Shown: positions 47,101 to 59,634 of the stretch, one piece after another | Layout: each line of letters begins with the position of its first letter | Position numbering within the stretch: position 1 is the stretch's first letter | NCBI GenBank assembly: GCA_948567375.1 | Contig: OX419762.1 | Coordinates: 58,732,841 to 58,796,840, forward strand | From: Lunularia cruciata | Taxonomy: Eukaryota; Streptophyta; Marchantiopsida; Lunulariales; Lunulariaceae | Length of the DNA stretch: 64,000 nucleotides | Reading direction: 5' to 3' | The notes under the pieces: model-generated | Databases searched by the model: none | Told to the model about the DNA's origin: nothing | What the model saw: only the letters and a program-made list of their open reading frames with translations | Made by a program: the position numbers and the translations under genes

Positions 47101-49433
47101 ACAAACCTTTAGTCTACCTCAAGATGCAGAAGGATCTATCTTGTTGCCAGATTTGGCCGGCAGAGTGGCAATAATGCTTCAACATGCAATCACCTACGTT
47201 GAAGGTAAGAAGCAACTTGCAGATGCATTCACCCGCATGCCAATGGCATACAACTTGGTGGCAGAGGTTAAGATTAACCCTGAATTTTGGCCAGAGATTC
47301 TGGTTCTTACAAAAATTGATCCATAGATTATAGGAGCATAATCATCCAAAGGTGTCACCTGTATCCAAGGACTTACTTTTTGTGATGGCAGATTATGGAT
47401 CCCAAATTTCTTAGAATTATGCACCACCATTCTAGCAAAATGTCATGATTTGGCCATTGCGGGTCATGTCGGAGTAGACAAGATCTTGGATGCAATCCAA
47501 CACCATTACTATTGGCCCAAGATGAGCAACGTGATGGACAACGTGCATAGCTGCCTACTTTGTCAACAAAACAAAGCTTCTAATCAAGCTCTTACAAGGC
47601 TCCTTCAACCTCTCCCAACTCCTACCCAACGTTGGGAACAAGTGAGTATGGATCTTGTTTGTGAATTATCCAAGACCACCTCAAGGTTTGACTCTATCAT
47701 GGTCTGTAACACCCATTTGTGCATGTGTGTGGTATTGTGATATTTAGCTTGGTATTACAAGTACTTAAGAGATATTATTTATATAGAGATAAAGGATGGT
47801 TCTATATTAGTCATGGTTGGCTAAAGTTAGTCATAGCTAAGATAGAGGAGACCTTACTTTAGAGGAAGTAGAAAAGATGAGCACCACTATTTTGGACTTT
47901 AGTGTGTTGACTTGGTATTATTCCTAGGTGTTTGGCTTTGAGGAAAGAGTTGAGAACTCTTGGGCCCGCAAGCCCTTTTGTTTTGGATTCTTCTTTAGTC
48001 CAAGGATAGCCCATGTGAAGGAATCCTTGACTTAGTGGTTGGGTCAAGATAAGACCACATGCTTAGGGGAATATGCCCATGTGAATGGATATTCCTTTCT
48101 ACTTTTTGACTTTACTTGACTTTTAGTCTAGTAACTTGAGTTACTACGGTAATTAGTAACTTTTGTACATAACTATTTCACAAGTATATAAACAAGGGGT
48201 GAGGAGGTACTCATCATCCTTTCATTTGCAACTATCTCTCTCTCATTGAGTTCTCTAGTGAGCAATGTCTTGAGTCTTGGAGTGTTAGCCTTGGAGGAGT
48301 ATGATGGAGTTGGGGTTCCTTGCCTTCTTAGTCCATGGTGCGCTACCATAATAGCCATCAGAGGTTCATCTTGAGTGAGAGACAGGCCAGCTCACAGGTC
48401 TTTGTGGACCGGCTTAGCAAAATAATTCATGTACGCCCTACCACCAAGGATGTGATTGCTCCACAACTAACTCAATTATACTTAGATGTAGTCTTCTCTC
48501 ACCATGGCTTGTCTCAAGCACTCATCATCAATCAAGGCACTCAACTCACTAGTTTGTTTTGGCGAACACTCTTTGGTTTCTTCAAAACCAAGTTGGCCAT
48601 GTCCATAGCTTACCACCCACAAACAAATGGACAAACAAAGTGGGCTAATTGCACTATTGAATACATGTTACGCTGCTTCACCTTAGAGGAGCAAGAGAGG
48701 TAAGACACCCAACTCCTGTTGGTGGAATTCACTTACAACAATCTGGTGAATGCATCCACCCATATCACTCCATTCTTCCTCATGTATGGTGAGTATCCCT
48801 TCACACCTTCTAGCTTGATGAAGATCCATCTAGTGGGTACCAAGGTCAACGCAATCAACATATTTGTTTATAGATCCAATAAGGTATGGAGAGCACCAAG
48901 CACATATTACAAATTGTGCAAAAATTGACAAAAGCAATATGCTGATGCACACCGTAGGCACATGGAGTTCAATGTTAGGGATCAAGTATGGATATCAACA
49001 ACCAACCTCATATTAGTTGGACCTCGTAAGCTCAGACCTCATTTTATTAGGACTTTTTCTATTCTTTGTCGAGTCGACGCTGTGGCCTATCACCTCAAGC
49101 TACCACCACACATGAATATCCATCTAGTGTTCCATGTTTCCCTTCTATGTGGATATGCTCCACAATTGGGCCAATGTCATTCTACACAAGACATTTGACC
49201 TTGTCTAACACTCATTGATGGCATAGAGGAATATGAAGTGGAGCGTATTCCCCAAAAGTGCACGTGTGGTACTCGCCATCCATAGGTAGACTATCTAGTA
49301 TAGTAGAAAGGTTACCTCCTCTATAAAACAACATGGGAGCCCGCTACCAATTTGACACATGCACCAGTGTTGGTGCAAGCGTTTGAGCAACAACTGCACA
49401 ACAAGGATGTTGCATCTTAAAAGGAGGGAGGCT
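47101..49433 (+). pseudogene. Chromovirus B: end of RNase H, integrase, chromodomain
   Basis: It resumes B's RNase H at PLVYLKMQKDLSC. Integrase zinc region: GHVGVDKILDAIQHHYYWPK and CLLCQQNKAS. The core is split by the solo LTR at 47705-48396: MDLVCELSKTTSRFDS before it and FVDRLSKIIHVRPTTKD after. Then HHGLSQALIINQGTQL (catalytic Asp has become Asn in INQ), NGQTKWANCT (Glu has become Lys), and the tail LRPHFIRTF and HLVFHVSLL. The chromodomain at 49215-49420 has lost parts to stops but keeps TTWEPATNLTHAPVLVQAFE. The purine tract AAAAGGAGGGAGG is at 49419-49431. Two integrase active-site residues are lost. Confidence 0.85.
47705..48396 (+). repeat. Solo LTR, Tat-2 family (692 bp), in B integrase
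   Basis: It begins TGTAACACCC and ends AGCTCACA, with a perfect 4-bp duplication GGTC (47701-47704, 48397-48400). B's integrase frame rejoins exactly across it. A TATA box (TATATAAA, 48185-48192) gives its sense orientation. Confidence 0.92.
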
Positions 49434-49993
49434 TATAATACCAAGAGCTAGCCATATGATCTAGATGTGAAATTTGGTTTGGTAACATCTGGAATGATGT
49501 TATACATGATGTTCAAAATTGATCAAATAGAAGTTTCACCAAAAGAGTACTTCTACTAATAGGGCAAAAACCAAAATAGACTTGAAAACCTTAAAATCCA
49601 TATCTCAACATATGATTTAAAGGTGAGACTTGGTTTGGTAGCATATGGAAGGATGTTATACATGCTGGACTAAAAGTTCAAATAGAGGTATCACCAAAAG
49701 GGGACTTCTACTAATAGAATAGGAACAAAAATATGCCTAAATCTTTGAAGGTAATTTTGGAGGCCTAAACGGATGAATTAGGCCTCAAAAATATGCAAAG
49801 CCTTCCCCTAGCAAAGGAAAGGTTGGCCTTCCCTCCTCTTGGGTTTGTCTCATCAAGATCTTTCCAATGGTACCTCACCATATGATTATGAAATTTCTAC
49901 AAGAAGATTCCCTAAAAGATTCCCTCTAGTCAAAGCTTGTTTCACCAACCACATAGGACCAAGACTGACATGTCACCCATCCAAGTAAGTAAT
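49434..49993 (+). repeat. 3' LTR of chromovirus B, first part
   Basis: 560 bp, beginning TATAATACC (the 5' LTR has TGTAATACC), interrupted by chromovirus D. The other 192 bp are at 61826-62017. Confidence 0.9.
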
Positions 49994-50725
49994 TGTAATA
50001 CCAAGAGCTAGCCATATGATCTAGATGTGAAATTTGGTTTGGTAACATCTAGAATGATGTTATACATGATGGTCAAAATAGATCAGATAGAAGTATCACC
50101 AAAATAGTACTTTTACTAATAGAGTAAAAATCAAAATAGACTTGAAAACCTTAGAACAAATAGCTAGAAATATGATTTAAAGGTAAGAATTGGTTTGGTA
50201 ATATCTGGAAGGATGTTACACATGATAGACTAAACAGATCAGAAAGAGGTATCACCAAAAGGGGACTTCTACTAATAGAGTAGAAACGGAAATATGCTTG
50301 AAATCTTTGAAGGCAATTTTGGAGACCTAAACAAATGAGTTAGACCTCAAAAATGTACAGATCAATCTCCCAATGGAGGAAAGGTTGGCCTTCCCTCCCC
50401 CCTAGTTTGTCTCATCAAAACTTTCCTACGGTACCTTATATGATTCTGAGACTCCTACAAGAAGATTCGCTAAAAGATTCCCTCTGGTCAAAGCTTGTTT
50501 GACCAACCAGATAGGACCTAGACTGACATGTCACTCATCAAAGTAAGTAATCCAAGTGTGGAGCTTGCTGACATGTCACCTATTTGTGTGCCTAATCTTA
50601 TGGTGGAGCTTCCTTGGAGGAGATCCTCTTTGTCTATATAATAAAGAGAAAGTGCTCCTTTGGGGCACCGAATGTTGAATGTGTAATCTATATTTTCTCT
50701 CTTCTCTTGTCCTCGGAGTATTACA
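49994..50725 (+). repeat. 5' LTR of chromovirus D (732 bp)
   Basis: TGTAATACC to GTATTACA, TATA-like box near 50635, primer site TGGTATCAGAGC at 50727-50738. Confidence 0.92.
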
Positions 50726-50865
50726 ATGGTATCAGAGCAAGTATCCTAGTCCAAGAGAGTGGATCACCCTTCTTGGAAGAGCACAAAGTACTGAAATTGA
50801 TTAATTTGAGGTGGAGAACATAGAGTAATTGCTAGACTTAAGAAGGACTTTAGAGAGCGGACAAG

Positions 50866-51295
50866 ATGAATGCACTAGGAGGACAATTTCCTACACCTAG
50901 CTTTCCATTCTTGAATCTATTCCACATCAAGGCTATGTACATCCAACGTGAGCAAATGAGCAAATTGCTAGTTTATCACTTTGGCATAGAATTCATGGAC
51001 AGGGTGATGAACTCACCAAACTCAATGATTCTACTTGTGATGATATATGACAAAGAGTAAGATTTGAAAATCTACATTCTATTATGATAATATGGATGTG
51101 AATGTCCCAAATCCTTTCCCTTTCAACACTCAAGTAGAAATCTTTTATGTAGTGAGACCAAAAGTGATGTTTAGAGATTTTGTGGTTAGGAATTTTGGCG
51201 AGGAGTATTATCAACGAGTGATAGCTTTTGAGTCCCAATGGTAGTTCCAATAGTTTGTGCGCCTTTGAGAGTGATCATATTGACTCTATATTGAA
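50866..51295 (+). pseudogene. Pre-gag leader reading frame of chromovirus D
   Basis: MNALGGQFPTPSFPFLNLFH and MYIQREQMSKLLVYHFGIEF, then after a stop and frame change peptides matching B (VPNPFPFNTQ-type, EEYYQRV). It has the same position and similar sequence as 9620-10042 in B and 62018-62400 in A. Function unknown. Confidence 0.5.
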
Positions 51296-51327
51296 GTAGA
51301 CATTAGCAATTGAGTATTGTAGGAACC

Positions 51328-52405
51328 ATGGATCCGCAATTGCAAGAGCTGGTGCAAGGAATGCAAGGGATGTTGAATGAATTTCAAGAGATTAAGATGA
51401 CTATGGAGACATTACAAAGTCAAGTGCAAATCCTCAAGAACGATCAAGCTATGCAAGAAGAAGAGTCGTCTCAAACCCCAGTACATGTGACTGAAGTACT
51501 TGGAGAGACACATGTGCCTACAAACCCTATCAATGATGAAGCCACATTGCTACTCTAGATGAAGAAGACCTGCAACATTGAGCCTTACAAGAGGTAGCGT
51601 ATGATGGGAGTAGTGGAAAATTGGATCTCAAGAATGAATCAATATTTCTGATTGTTCTCAACAGAGATCATATAGCATGCTGCAGGCATGTTTGCATGTG
51701 GGTACTTGACCGATAAAGCCCTCACATGGTATGATGCTTGGGAACAATCCATGTTGGCAGAGAGAAGGGAGGTCATGTGGACAAAAATGCAAGAAAGATT
51801 GCTGAAAATTCCAATTGGTGGATTCTGTGCAAATGGCTCAACCTGACTACGGGGATTGAGACAAAAGAATAGAGTACAAGAGTATGTAGAGGCATTTCTA
51901 GATCAACAAGTCGCAATAATCAACATGAGTCTAGTAGAGGCTCTTGACAATTTCAAATGAGGGTTAAAGGAGCAGATTTGCCAAGAAGTCATGGTGCAAA
52001 ATCCTTGCACAATATTTGAAGCCATTGCTTGTGCGCAAAAAATAGTAGGAGCATTGGGTGGAGGTGAAGGAGTAGTTCTACCTCAACATTATTGGGCAGA
52101 AATGCCACACATGGGTGGACTAATACCGATGGGATTGGGCAACCTTCAATTTCAAGATTAAGGAGCACAACCGCTTCAAGGGGAGCGTGGACGTCCCAAA
52201 GAGATGGAGTCCCACAAGGTGAAGTAACTCAAGGAGAACAATGCTATTGTTACAATTGTGGTTGTATTAGGCATATATCTACCAACTGTTGCACTCATTT
52301 CCCTAGAGGCCCTTGGCCTTTGTATAGGCAATCTTTGAACAACATGGGGAGGTGCATTGAAGAGGAGGAGGTAGAAATCACTTTGGAAACCAAAGATTGC
52401 CAATA
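51328..52405 (+). pseudogene. Chromovirus D gag
   Basis: The start is best placed at MDPQLQELVQGMQGML (51328), where the equivalent ATG is also seen in B (10076). The N-terminal part is a coiled coil (NEFQEIKMTMETLQSQVQIL), then the capsid region WYDAWEQSMLAERRE, SLVEALDNFK and QEVMVQNP. The zinc knuckle CYNCGCIRHISTNCC near 52245 has Arg in place of the usual Gly. Stops and at least one frame change are present, including one at 51556 and one at 51958. Confidence 0.82.
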
Positions 52406-53360
52406 AATGTACCTCACGGCCTTACTGGCTCAAAAAGGAAGAAGAGAAGCGAGGGAAGGAAGAAGACTGATGCGCAATGATCCCAAAAGGCAACCTCACA
52501 ATTGATTGTCATGAATGGAGTCCTAGAAGGCAATCAAGTGAGAGTATTAATCAATTTAGGAGCAACAATGAAATTTCTTATCTTGCTCTATTGCAATAAG
52601 ATTAGGAATGGATCTAGAGAGAGATAAGAATGAAGAAGTAGAGTTGCCTAACAGGCAAACAAAGAGGATTGAATCATTACCTAGATGTGTAACACTCTCT
52701 ATAGGAGAATATCAAGAAGCAATTGAGTGGCGAGTGATACAATTAGCTTATTATGATGCAATCTTAGGCATGCCATGGATGGAGCATTACAACCCTATGG
52801 TAGATTAGAGGAAGAAAGTAGTGAGAACCCACCAATGGTCAATCATTGGGGCTAAAGAAAAATCACCCAGGTAGGATCCACCTCTATATGTCATAGGGAC
52901 AAAAATTGTCTGTAAGACAGATAGATGTTTCATGGGTCTAATAAGAGAAATCTAGAGTGCACAATTGGATGGACAAGTTCTTGAGAAATTGAAGGCTGTG
53001 ATAGATGAATTTCAAGATGTCTTTCCCAATGATCTACCCTCAGTACCACCAAAAAGAAGAGTAGATCATAAAATTGAGACACTCCTGAGGAAGACACCTC
53101 CTTGTAAGGCCCTGTATTGCCTCTCACCTCATGAGTTGGAGGAGTGTAAGACTCAAATTGAGAAGATGTTGCAGAAGGGGTTCATCCAACCTAGCATATC
53201 ACCATATGGGGCACCTGTCTTGTTTGTGAAGAAGAAGGATGGTACAATTCACATGTGCATTGACTATTGAGGTCTCAATCAGCAAATAGTGAAGAAAAAA
53301 TACCCCTTACCTCGCATGGATGACCTGTTTGATCAACCCTATGGAGCAAGATACTTCACC
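52406..53360 (+). pseudogene. Chromovirus D protease and N-terminal RT, truncated
   Basis: The protease region has RVLINLGAT (DSG lost) and AILGMPWMEHYNPMVD. The RT N-terminal part (52965-53360): [40 protein letters not shown], a TGA, then [18 protein letters not shown]. It ends abruptly at the Tat-2 LTR (53361). The catalytic motifs of RT, all of RNase H and half of integrase are gone. Confidence 0.85.
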
Positions 53361-54052
53361 TGTGAGCCGGCTTGTCTCTCACTCAAGATGAACCTCTGAT
53401 GGCTATTATGGTAGCGCACCATGGACTAAGAAGGCAAAGAACCCCAACTCCATCATACTCCTCCAAGGCTAACACTCCAAGACTCAAGACATTGCTCACT
53501 AGAGAACTCAATGAGAGAGAGATAGTTGCAAATGAAAAGATGATAAGTACCTCCTCACCCCTTGTTTATATACTTGTGAAATAGTTATGTACCAAAGTTA
53601 CTAATTACCGTAGTAACTCAAGTTACTAGACTAAAAGTCAAGTAAAGTCAAAAAGTAGAAAGGAATATCCATTCACATGGGCATATTCCCCTAAGCATGT
53701 GGTCTTATCTTGACCCAACCACTAAGTCAAGGATTCCTTCACATGGGCTATCCTTGGACTAAAGAAGAATCCAAAACAAAAGGGCTTGCGGGCCCAAGAG
53801 TTCTCAACTCTTTCCTCAAAGCCAAACACCTAGGAATAATACCAAGTCAACACACTAAAATCCAAAATAGTGGTGCTCATCTTTTCTACTTCCTCTAAAG
53901 TAAGGTCCCCTCTATCTTAGCTATGACTAAATTTAGCTAACCATGACTAATATAGAACCATCCTTTATCTCTATATCAATAGTATCTCTTAAGTACTTGA
54001 AATACCAAGCTAAATATCACAATACCACACACATGCACAAATAGGTGTTACA
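53361..54052 (-). repeat. 3' LTR of Tat-2 (692 bp)
   Basis: The minus strand begins TGTAACACC and ends GGCTCACA. It is near-identical to the solo LTRs at 4205-4894 and 47705-48396. Confidence 0.92.
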
Positions 54053-54064
54053 TTTACTCCCGAA

Positions 54065-57000
54065 CTAAGTTTTCACTTTGTCCTCAAAGTGAAGGTCTCT
54101 CTTCCTTCTATGGTACCTCTTCAACTTATCATGGTTAATCCTATCAAATTGTCTTCCTCCCAACTCGTTGAGATCATAGGTGTAATTGCCCCACACCTTC
54201 TCCACTATGAAAGGTCCAAAGTACTTAGGCAAAAACTTCTTTTGCAATCTCTTGAATCGAATGGAATCAAACAACATTACCCAATCACCTTCTTTAAAAG
54301 TCTCCACTTTCTTCTTGCCTTGCCTCTTGTCATAGCTCTCCTTTTGTCTCCTTTGGGCTTGCTCCACTCGAACCATAGCAACTGCTCTTGCCTCTTCCAA
54401 CTCCATGAGTTGATCCTTCCTTGACCTCTCTACATCACCTCCTTGTGCTTTCTTCAATCTCCTATGAATGCTTTGGAAGGTAGGAAGATCAAAGTGAATA
54501 GATAAGGTAGACTCAATACCATACACCAATTGAAATGGAGAATATCCGGTAGAGGTCTTCATAGTTGTCCTATACTCCCACAAAACTGCATGAATCCTCT
54601 TGTCCCAATGATGTTTAGCCCCCTCCATTTCTGCATCTTTGGCCAACATCATGCACAAGGTCTGATTGGTTCTCTCTGCCAAGCCATTGGAATTTGGCTT
54701 ATAGGATGTAGTTACTCTATGTGTGATAGAGAAATGTCGTAGCATGGCTGTAGTAATGCTTCTTGTAAACTCTCCTCCTCTATCAGAAACCAACTCCAAG
54801 GGGCACCCAAACCTTGTGATAATGCGTTCGTAAAGAAATCTACCCACTTCATCTTCATTCTTGTCCCTCAATGGTCTAGCCTCAACCCACTTGGTAAGGT
54901 AATCAGTAACTACCACAATGTACCAATTGTTCCTTGGGGTTCTATTGAGAGGACCTACAAAATCAATTACCTACTTCTCAAAAGGTCATAGTAATGGAAT
55001 TGATCTAAGTGGTGGAGTGGATGTAGACTTTCTAGCAAAAGCTTGACAAACATGACATTGCAATAATCAAGACAATCCTTGAAAATCCCTCTCCAATGGT
55101 AACCTGCATCTAGAATCTTGAAAGTAGTCACCTTTCCTGCAAAGTGTCCTCCACATATTAAACCTTCATGAAACTCCTTTATAAGTAGGATAGACTCTTC
55201 CTTACCCATTGCTCTTTGAAGTAGACCATCTACTCCTTGGTGAAAAAGAATATCCTCCACCATTGTGTAAGGTCTAGATCTTGCTGCAAGGGCCTTCCTC
55301 TCCCTAGCATGCATCCCTTTTGGATAGTTACCTCTTGTCACAAAATCCACAATCTCCTTGTACTCCACTGGAACCTCTTGAGTGACTGAGATTGTCATGA
55401 GCTCCTCATCCGGGAAGGAATCATCCACTGGCTCATCTCCATCATGATCATAGGCTCTAGATAACAAATCAACATTTGCATGTTTCTTTCCTGGCCTATC
55501 CTCAATGGTGTAGTCATACTCAGACAAGAGTATCATCCACCTTGTTAGTCTCCCTTCAACATTAGGCTTGTTGAAGATGTACTTCAAAGCCTTGTGATCC
55601 GTGACAATGGTGGCTTTCCCTCCAATCAAGTAGTGTCTAAACTTCTTGAGACCAAAGATCACTGCCAACCCTTCTCTCTCCGTGACAGAGTAGTTCTTCT
55701 CTACTGAAACCATCTGCCTACTAGCATAAGCTATTGGATGATCATGCCCACCTAGGTCTAATTGACTAAGAGTGCATCCTATAGCTACATTAGAAGCATC
55801 AATGTAGAGGATGAAAGGCTTACTCCAATCAGGTTTAGCAAGAATTGGAGCTACAACAAGGGATTGCTTGAGCTCCTCAAAAGCTTTGAGAGCCTCTTTG
55901 CCCTCCAAAATCACCATGTAATCTACTGCCTTCTTCATGTAGATGGTCAATGCATAAGCCTTGTTGGAAAATGAGAAGATGAACCTCCTATAGTATCCAA
56001 CCATCCCCAAGAATTGGCGCAACTTTGTCAAGCTTGAAGGGAATGGAAGGTCTGAGATTTTTCCTCACCTTCTCAAGATCAACAGTTATTTCATCCTTGG
56101 AGATGATGTGCCCCAAAAGTATACCTTCTTCACATCCAAAAATGCAGTTATATGGGTTGAGTGATGCATTTGCCTCATCCAAGCGTTGCAAGACTTTGAT
56201 TAGGTGCTCAAAGTGCTCCTCCTTGCTCCCATAGACACAAAATTCATCAATGAAGTCTCTCACAAATTTCCCAATGAAAGGTTCAAATACCTTGTTCATG
56301 AACCGTTGGAATGTGGCTGGAGCATTGCAAAGCCCAAAAGGCATGACATTGAAAGCATAAGTTCCCCAAGGTGTGGTTTAACATGGTGAGTTGTTGATGC
56401 TCTAGTGCAATCCTGATTTGGTTGTTTCCACTATAACCATCTCCAAAACTGTACCTCTCATGACCTACAACCTCCTCCAAGATCTCATCAATGAATGGCA
56501 ATGGGTAGTAGTCCTTCTTGGTAACAACATTAAGCTTCTTGTAATCCACACATACCCAAAGCTTGCCATTCTTTTTCTTCACAATGACAATTGGAGACAC
56601 CCATTCTGAATTCTCCACCTCAAAGATAAATCCAGCTTCCTTGAGCTTATCAATCTCCTCCTTCACAACCAAAGATATTGGTTGGCTAATGCGACGTTGC
56701 TTTTGGCGGATTGGTCTTGCATGTGACTCCACCTCTATCTTGTGCTCCTCCAAGGTGACTTCCTTCAAATCCTTGTAACTTAAAGCAAACACATGGATGA
56801 ACTTGCGGAAAATCTCCTCAAATTTCACCTTCTCCTCCTTAGTAACATATGGGCCATACTTGAGGGTAGCTAACCTTCTCTCTACCTCCTTAAGTGTCAA
56901 TGGTGATTTGTCTGGGTCCTTCAAAACCTCTGGCTTAGGTGCAAAATCCATAGCACACAAGGGATACACATCTGAATTAGATTTAGATTCATCCTCCTCC

Positions 57001-57866
57001 ATGGAAGTCTCTTCCTCCATGCTTGTGTCCACACCTGAAGCTCCTTCTTCAGAATCTGATTCCCAATAATCAGAAGATGGTGTATCTGAATATGAAGTGT
57101 TGGTGGTGTTAGTCACAGGAACTGTGACTCTATGGTTTGATGGCCCAATCCTCAAGTACCCTTTGTGCCATTGATCAGTTGTGTGTGCTGCTCTCAACCA
57201 TGGCCTCCCAAGAAGTAAGTCATAACTTGAATCCTTCAAGACTTGGAAAGTCATGAGATTTTGAACTCCCATAACTGAAACTACCACTTTATCCATCACC
57301 CCTACTGGTCGAACTTGTTGCTTGTTTGCCATGCTCACCACAAATGTTGAAGCTCTTGAGGGTATCATACCCAACTTCTTCATCAACCTTTATGACATGG
57401 CATTTACTGCTGATCTTCCATCAACCAATGCATCCTTGATGTTGTGACCATTCACTCTCACATCAATCTTGGAGGCATATTCACAAGCCTCCCATGGTGC
57501 TGGCTTGGCATCTACCACCCCCATTGATATTGGAACTTTTGCCTTCTTCTTCCTCTTGCTCCTTGTAGAACTCAAACCACCTCTAAGCTCCTTTCTCAAG
57601 TTAGGGTTCAAAGCAATCAATTGGCCCACTGTGATGTTAGCCTTATGACTACCAACATCCTCCAACACATTGTAGTTCCATTGTTGCTTTGAAATTAAGA
57701 AATCTTCCATCCTCAACTTCTTCCTTGGAGTCTTTGTTGTTGATGGTGTTGAGGTGCAAGTGCTCCTAGTAGACATAGGAGTATCCTTGCTTGAAGTAAA
57801 TCCTTGAGAAGAGTGAATATCCTCTGCAAAACGAGCTCTCTTCTTCTCTTGTGCCAAAAGCTCCAA
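54065..57866 (-). pseudogene. Tat-2 pol: protease, RT, RNase H, integrase
   Basis: Protease 57866-57100: ALVDGRSAVNAMS, one in-frame TAA at 57389-57387, then YDLLLGRPWLRAA. RT from about 56640: EWVSPIVIVKKKNG, VCVDYKKLN, FGDGYSGNNQ (motif A), MPFGLCNAPATFQRFMN and DFIDEFCVYG, where the second Asp of the YxDD motif is Glu. RNase H 55800-55450: YIDASNVAIGC, ATIVTDHKALKYI. Integrase 54916-54065: VVTDYLTKWVEARPL, VSDRGGEFTRS and NGLAERTNQTL supply an intact Asp/Asp/Glu triad. No chromodomain; the tail is basic (LKRYHRRKRDLHFEDK). Frameshifts lie near 56350, 56035 and 54960. Gag and protease share a frame, separated by one TGA, possibly read through in the ancestor. Confidence 0.88.
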
Positions 57867-57893
57867 ATTAAGACCCTTGGAGTTTGAGCACTC

Positions 57894-58925
57894 TCACTTC
57901 TCATACTTGCTCTCAACCACATCTATGGATGTTATCCTCTTACCTTTTTTGGGATTAGGGGCCACTTGGGTTTCACTACCTCCCTCTTTCCCTCTATTGG
58001 CTCCCTCATAACCCCTTCTTCCATGGTAAGTGGAATTTGGGCAATTCCTTTGGATATGGCCTCTTCCTCCACAACCAAAACAATTTCTCTCATTGAAATT
58101 GTTGGCTGGTTGACCTCCTCTATATAGATTGTTTCCATATCTCCTAGGCCCTCTCCCTACATTCTGATCCACCTCTCTTTTCTCCCATAGTTGCATCACA
58201 TTGATCTTGAGATCCGCAAGTTGTTCTGTGATGGTTTGGAGTGGATCTTTTGGTGGAGGTGCAAGAACTGGAGCAACTACTACTTGTGGTGCAACCCTTA
58301 TCACCAAATTATCAGAAGTTCCACCATACTTGTAGCCTTGAGGAGGATGCACAACCTCCTTCACCACCAAATCACTCTCATCTCCTTCCAAACTCTCCTC
58401 CATACGAATTGTGATCTTGACAACTTCAACCTTGGAAGAAGGTTTCTCATATCTCACCTTGCTTCTAATTTGTGGTCTCAACCCTCCCACAAAATTTTTG
58501 GTGAGCATGGCCCCTATGCCAATCATTGTAGTCTCCACATCATCCCTACCCTTCCTCAATACTATGCGAAATCTGGACTCCAACTTTTCCACTCTTTCCA
58601 CATAGACTTTCACTTTCTCTCCATCTCCTTGCTTGAGAAATGTAACCTCACTCATCAATCTCTCATAACTCTCATCAGGAAGAAAGTTCTCAATGAGTGT
58701 TGAAGTCAAAGTCTCCCAAGACTCCTCTTCCCCATCTTTCCTCTCTCTCTTTTGGTATTCTGACTCATACCATGTAAGTGCTACATCCTCAAAGAAATCT
58801 GGTAATAATGAGGCCCACTCATTCTTCCTCCTCTCATTGTTTCCTATGCAAGCTCTCTTGAAGTCTCTCACAAAGGCCTCCATATCTTCTCCATCCTTGC
58901 CAAAGAAAACCGGAATTTTCCCCAT
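57894..58925 (-). pseudogene. Tat-2 gag, full-length open frame (343 codons)
   Basis: An uninterrupted frame. It starts MGKIPVFFGKDGEDMEAF. The capsid region has WASLLPDFFEDVALTWYES and ENFLPDESYERLMSEVTFLK, then KNFVGGLRPQIRSKVRYE. A proline-rich linker and one CCHC knuckle follow (CFGCGGRGHIQRNC, about 58090-58050), ending in a basic tail. Gag packages RNA and forms the particle. This frame is intact; I class it as part of a dead element because pol is frameshifted and the 5' LTR is missing. The TGA at its end is in frame with the protease. Confidence 0.88.
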
Positions 58926-59160
58926 TTTAACCCCTCACTATTTTTCTTTTCTCTCAAATTTTTTTTTCTCTTTTCTTTTCTCTCACTCTATAACTAATAA
59001 AATATATATATGACTAACATCATCTGAGAATAATCCACTCTAGAGAACACAAAAGGTTCAGGCTGCTCCAAGATTTCTATAGCAACATCAAATCCTAGAG
59101 TGCATATTAATCTAACTCTCATGGATAGTTTATCCATAAGTTGAAATATTATCTCCATCA

Positions 59161-59634
59161 CTAATCTTGAGAACTAGCTGATGAAAGTGGTAGTATTTCT
59201 GTAGCTATACTAAGACTCTCTCCAAGATCCTTCACCAAAGTTTCCAAAAGTGCTTTTACTCCACTACACTCATGTCTTTTTGGAAGTCCTTCAACTCCAC
59301 AAACCTCACATAACTCCTTGGTCTTAGATCTTCTCCCTCCCAATCTTGGTGAAGAAGGTCCAACATGCAAACCCAAGTCAAGTAAGCCTCTCCTTTCCCT
59401 CAATCTCTTGCTCTCAAAGGTCAATGGACATGAACTTGCCTTATGTCCCTTCTCTCCACATAGAAAGCACTTAGACTCATTCTTTCCTTCAAGTGGTGTA
59501 GGATTTTGGATCCTCTCAATACTCTCTTCAAATTCTATTATAAACTCTCTTTTCCTCAAATCAACCCCTACAATCACCTCAAACCCTTGGGGAACCTTGC
59601 ATAATCTCAATTTCCACTCTTGATGACCCTCCAT
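59161..59634 (-). CDS. Additional 157-codon ORF with two zinc-knuckle-like motifs upstream of Tat-2 gag
   Basis: An uninterrupted minus-strand frame from ATG 59634, about 235 bp upstream of the gag ATG and in the same orientation. It has a basic N-terminal region (HQEWKLRLCKVPQGFEV), FIIEFEESIERIQNP, a classical CCHC knuckle CFLCGEKGHKASSC, and a second Cys/His cluster CEVCGVEGLPKRHEC, then a short amphipathic C-terminus (ALLETLVKDLGESLS). I do not recognise the protein. It may be an accessory nucleic-acid-binding protein of the element, a captured host fragment, or a diverged gag-like piece. No intron or host exon signal is evident. Confidence 0.5.
   Translation of the reverse strand: MEGHQEWKLRLCKVPQGFEVIVGVDLRKREFIIEFEESIERIQNPTPLEGKNESKCFLCGEKGHKASSCPLTFESKRLRERRGLLDLGLHVGPSSPRLGGRRSKTKELCEVCGVEGLPKRHECSGVKALLETLVKDLGESLSIATEILPLSSASSQD

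Noticed and set aside
58191..58703. Plus-strand frame of 170 codons opposite Tat-2 gag
   Set aside because: Antisense shadow of the well-supported gag frame.
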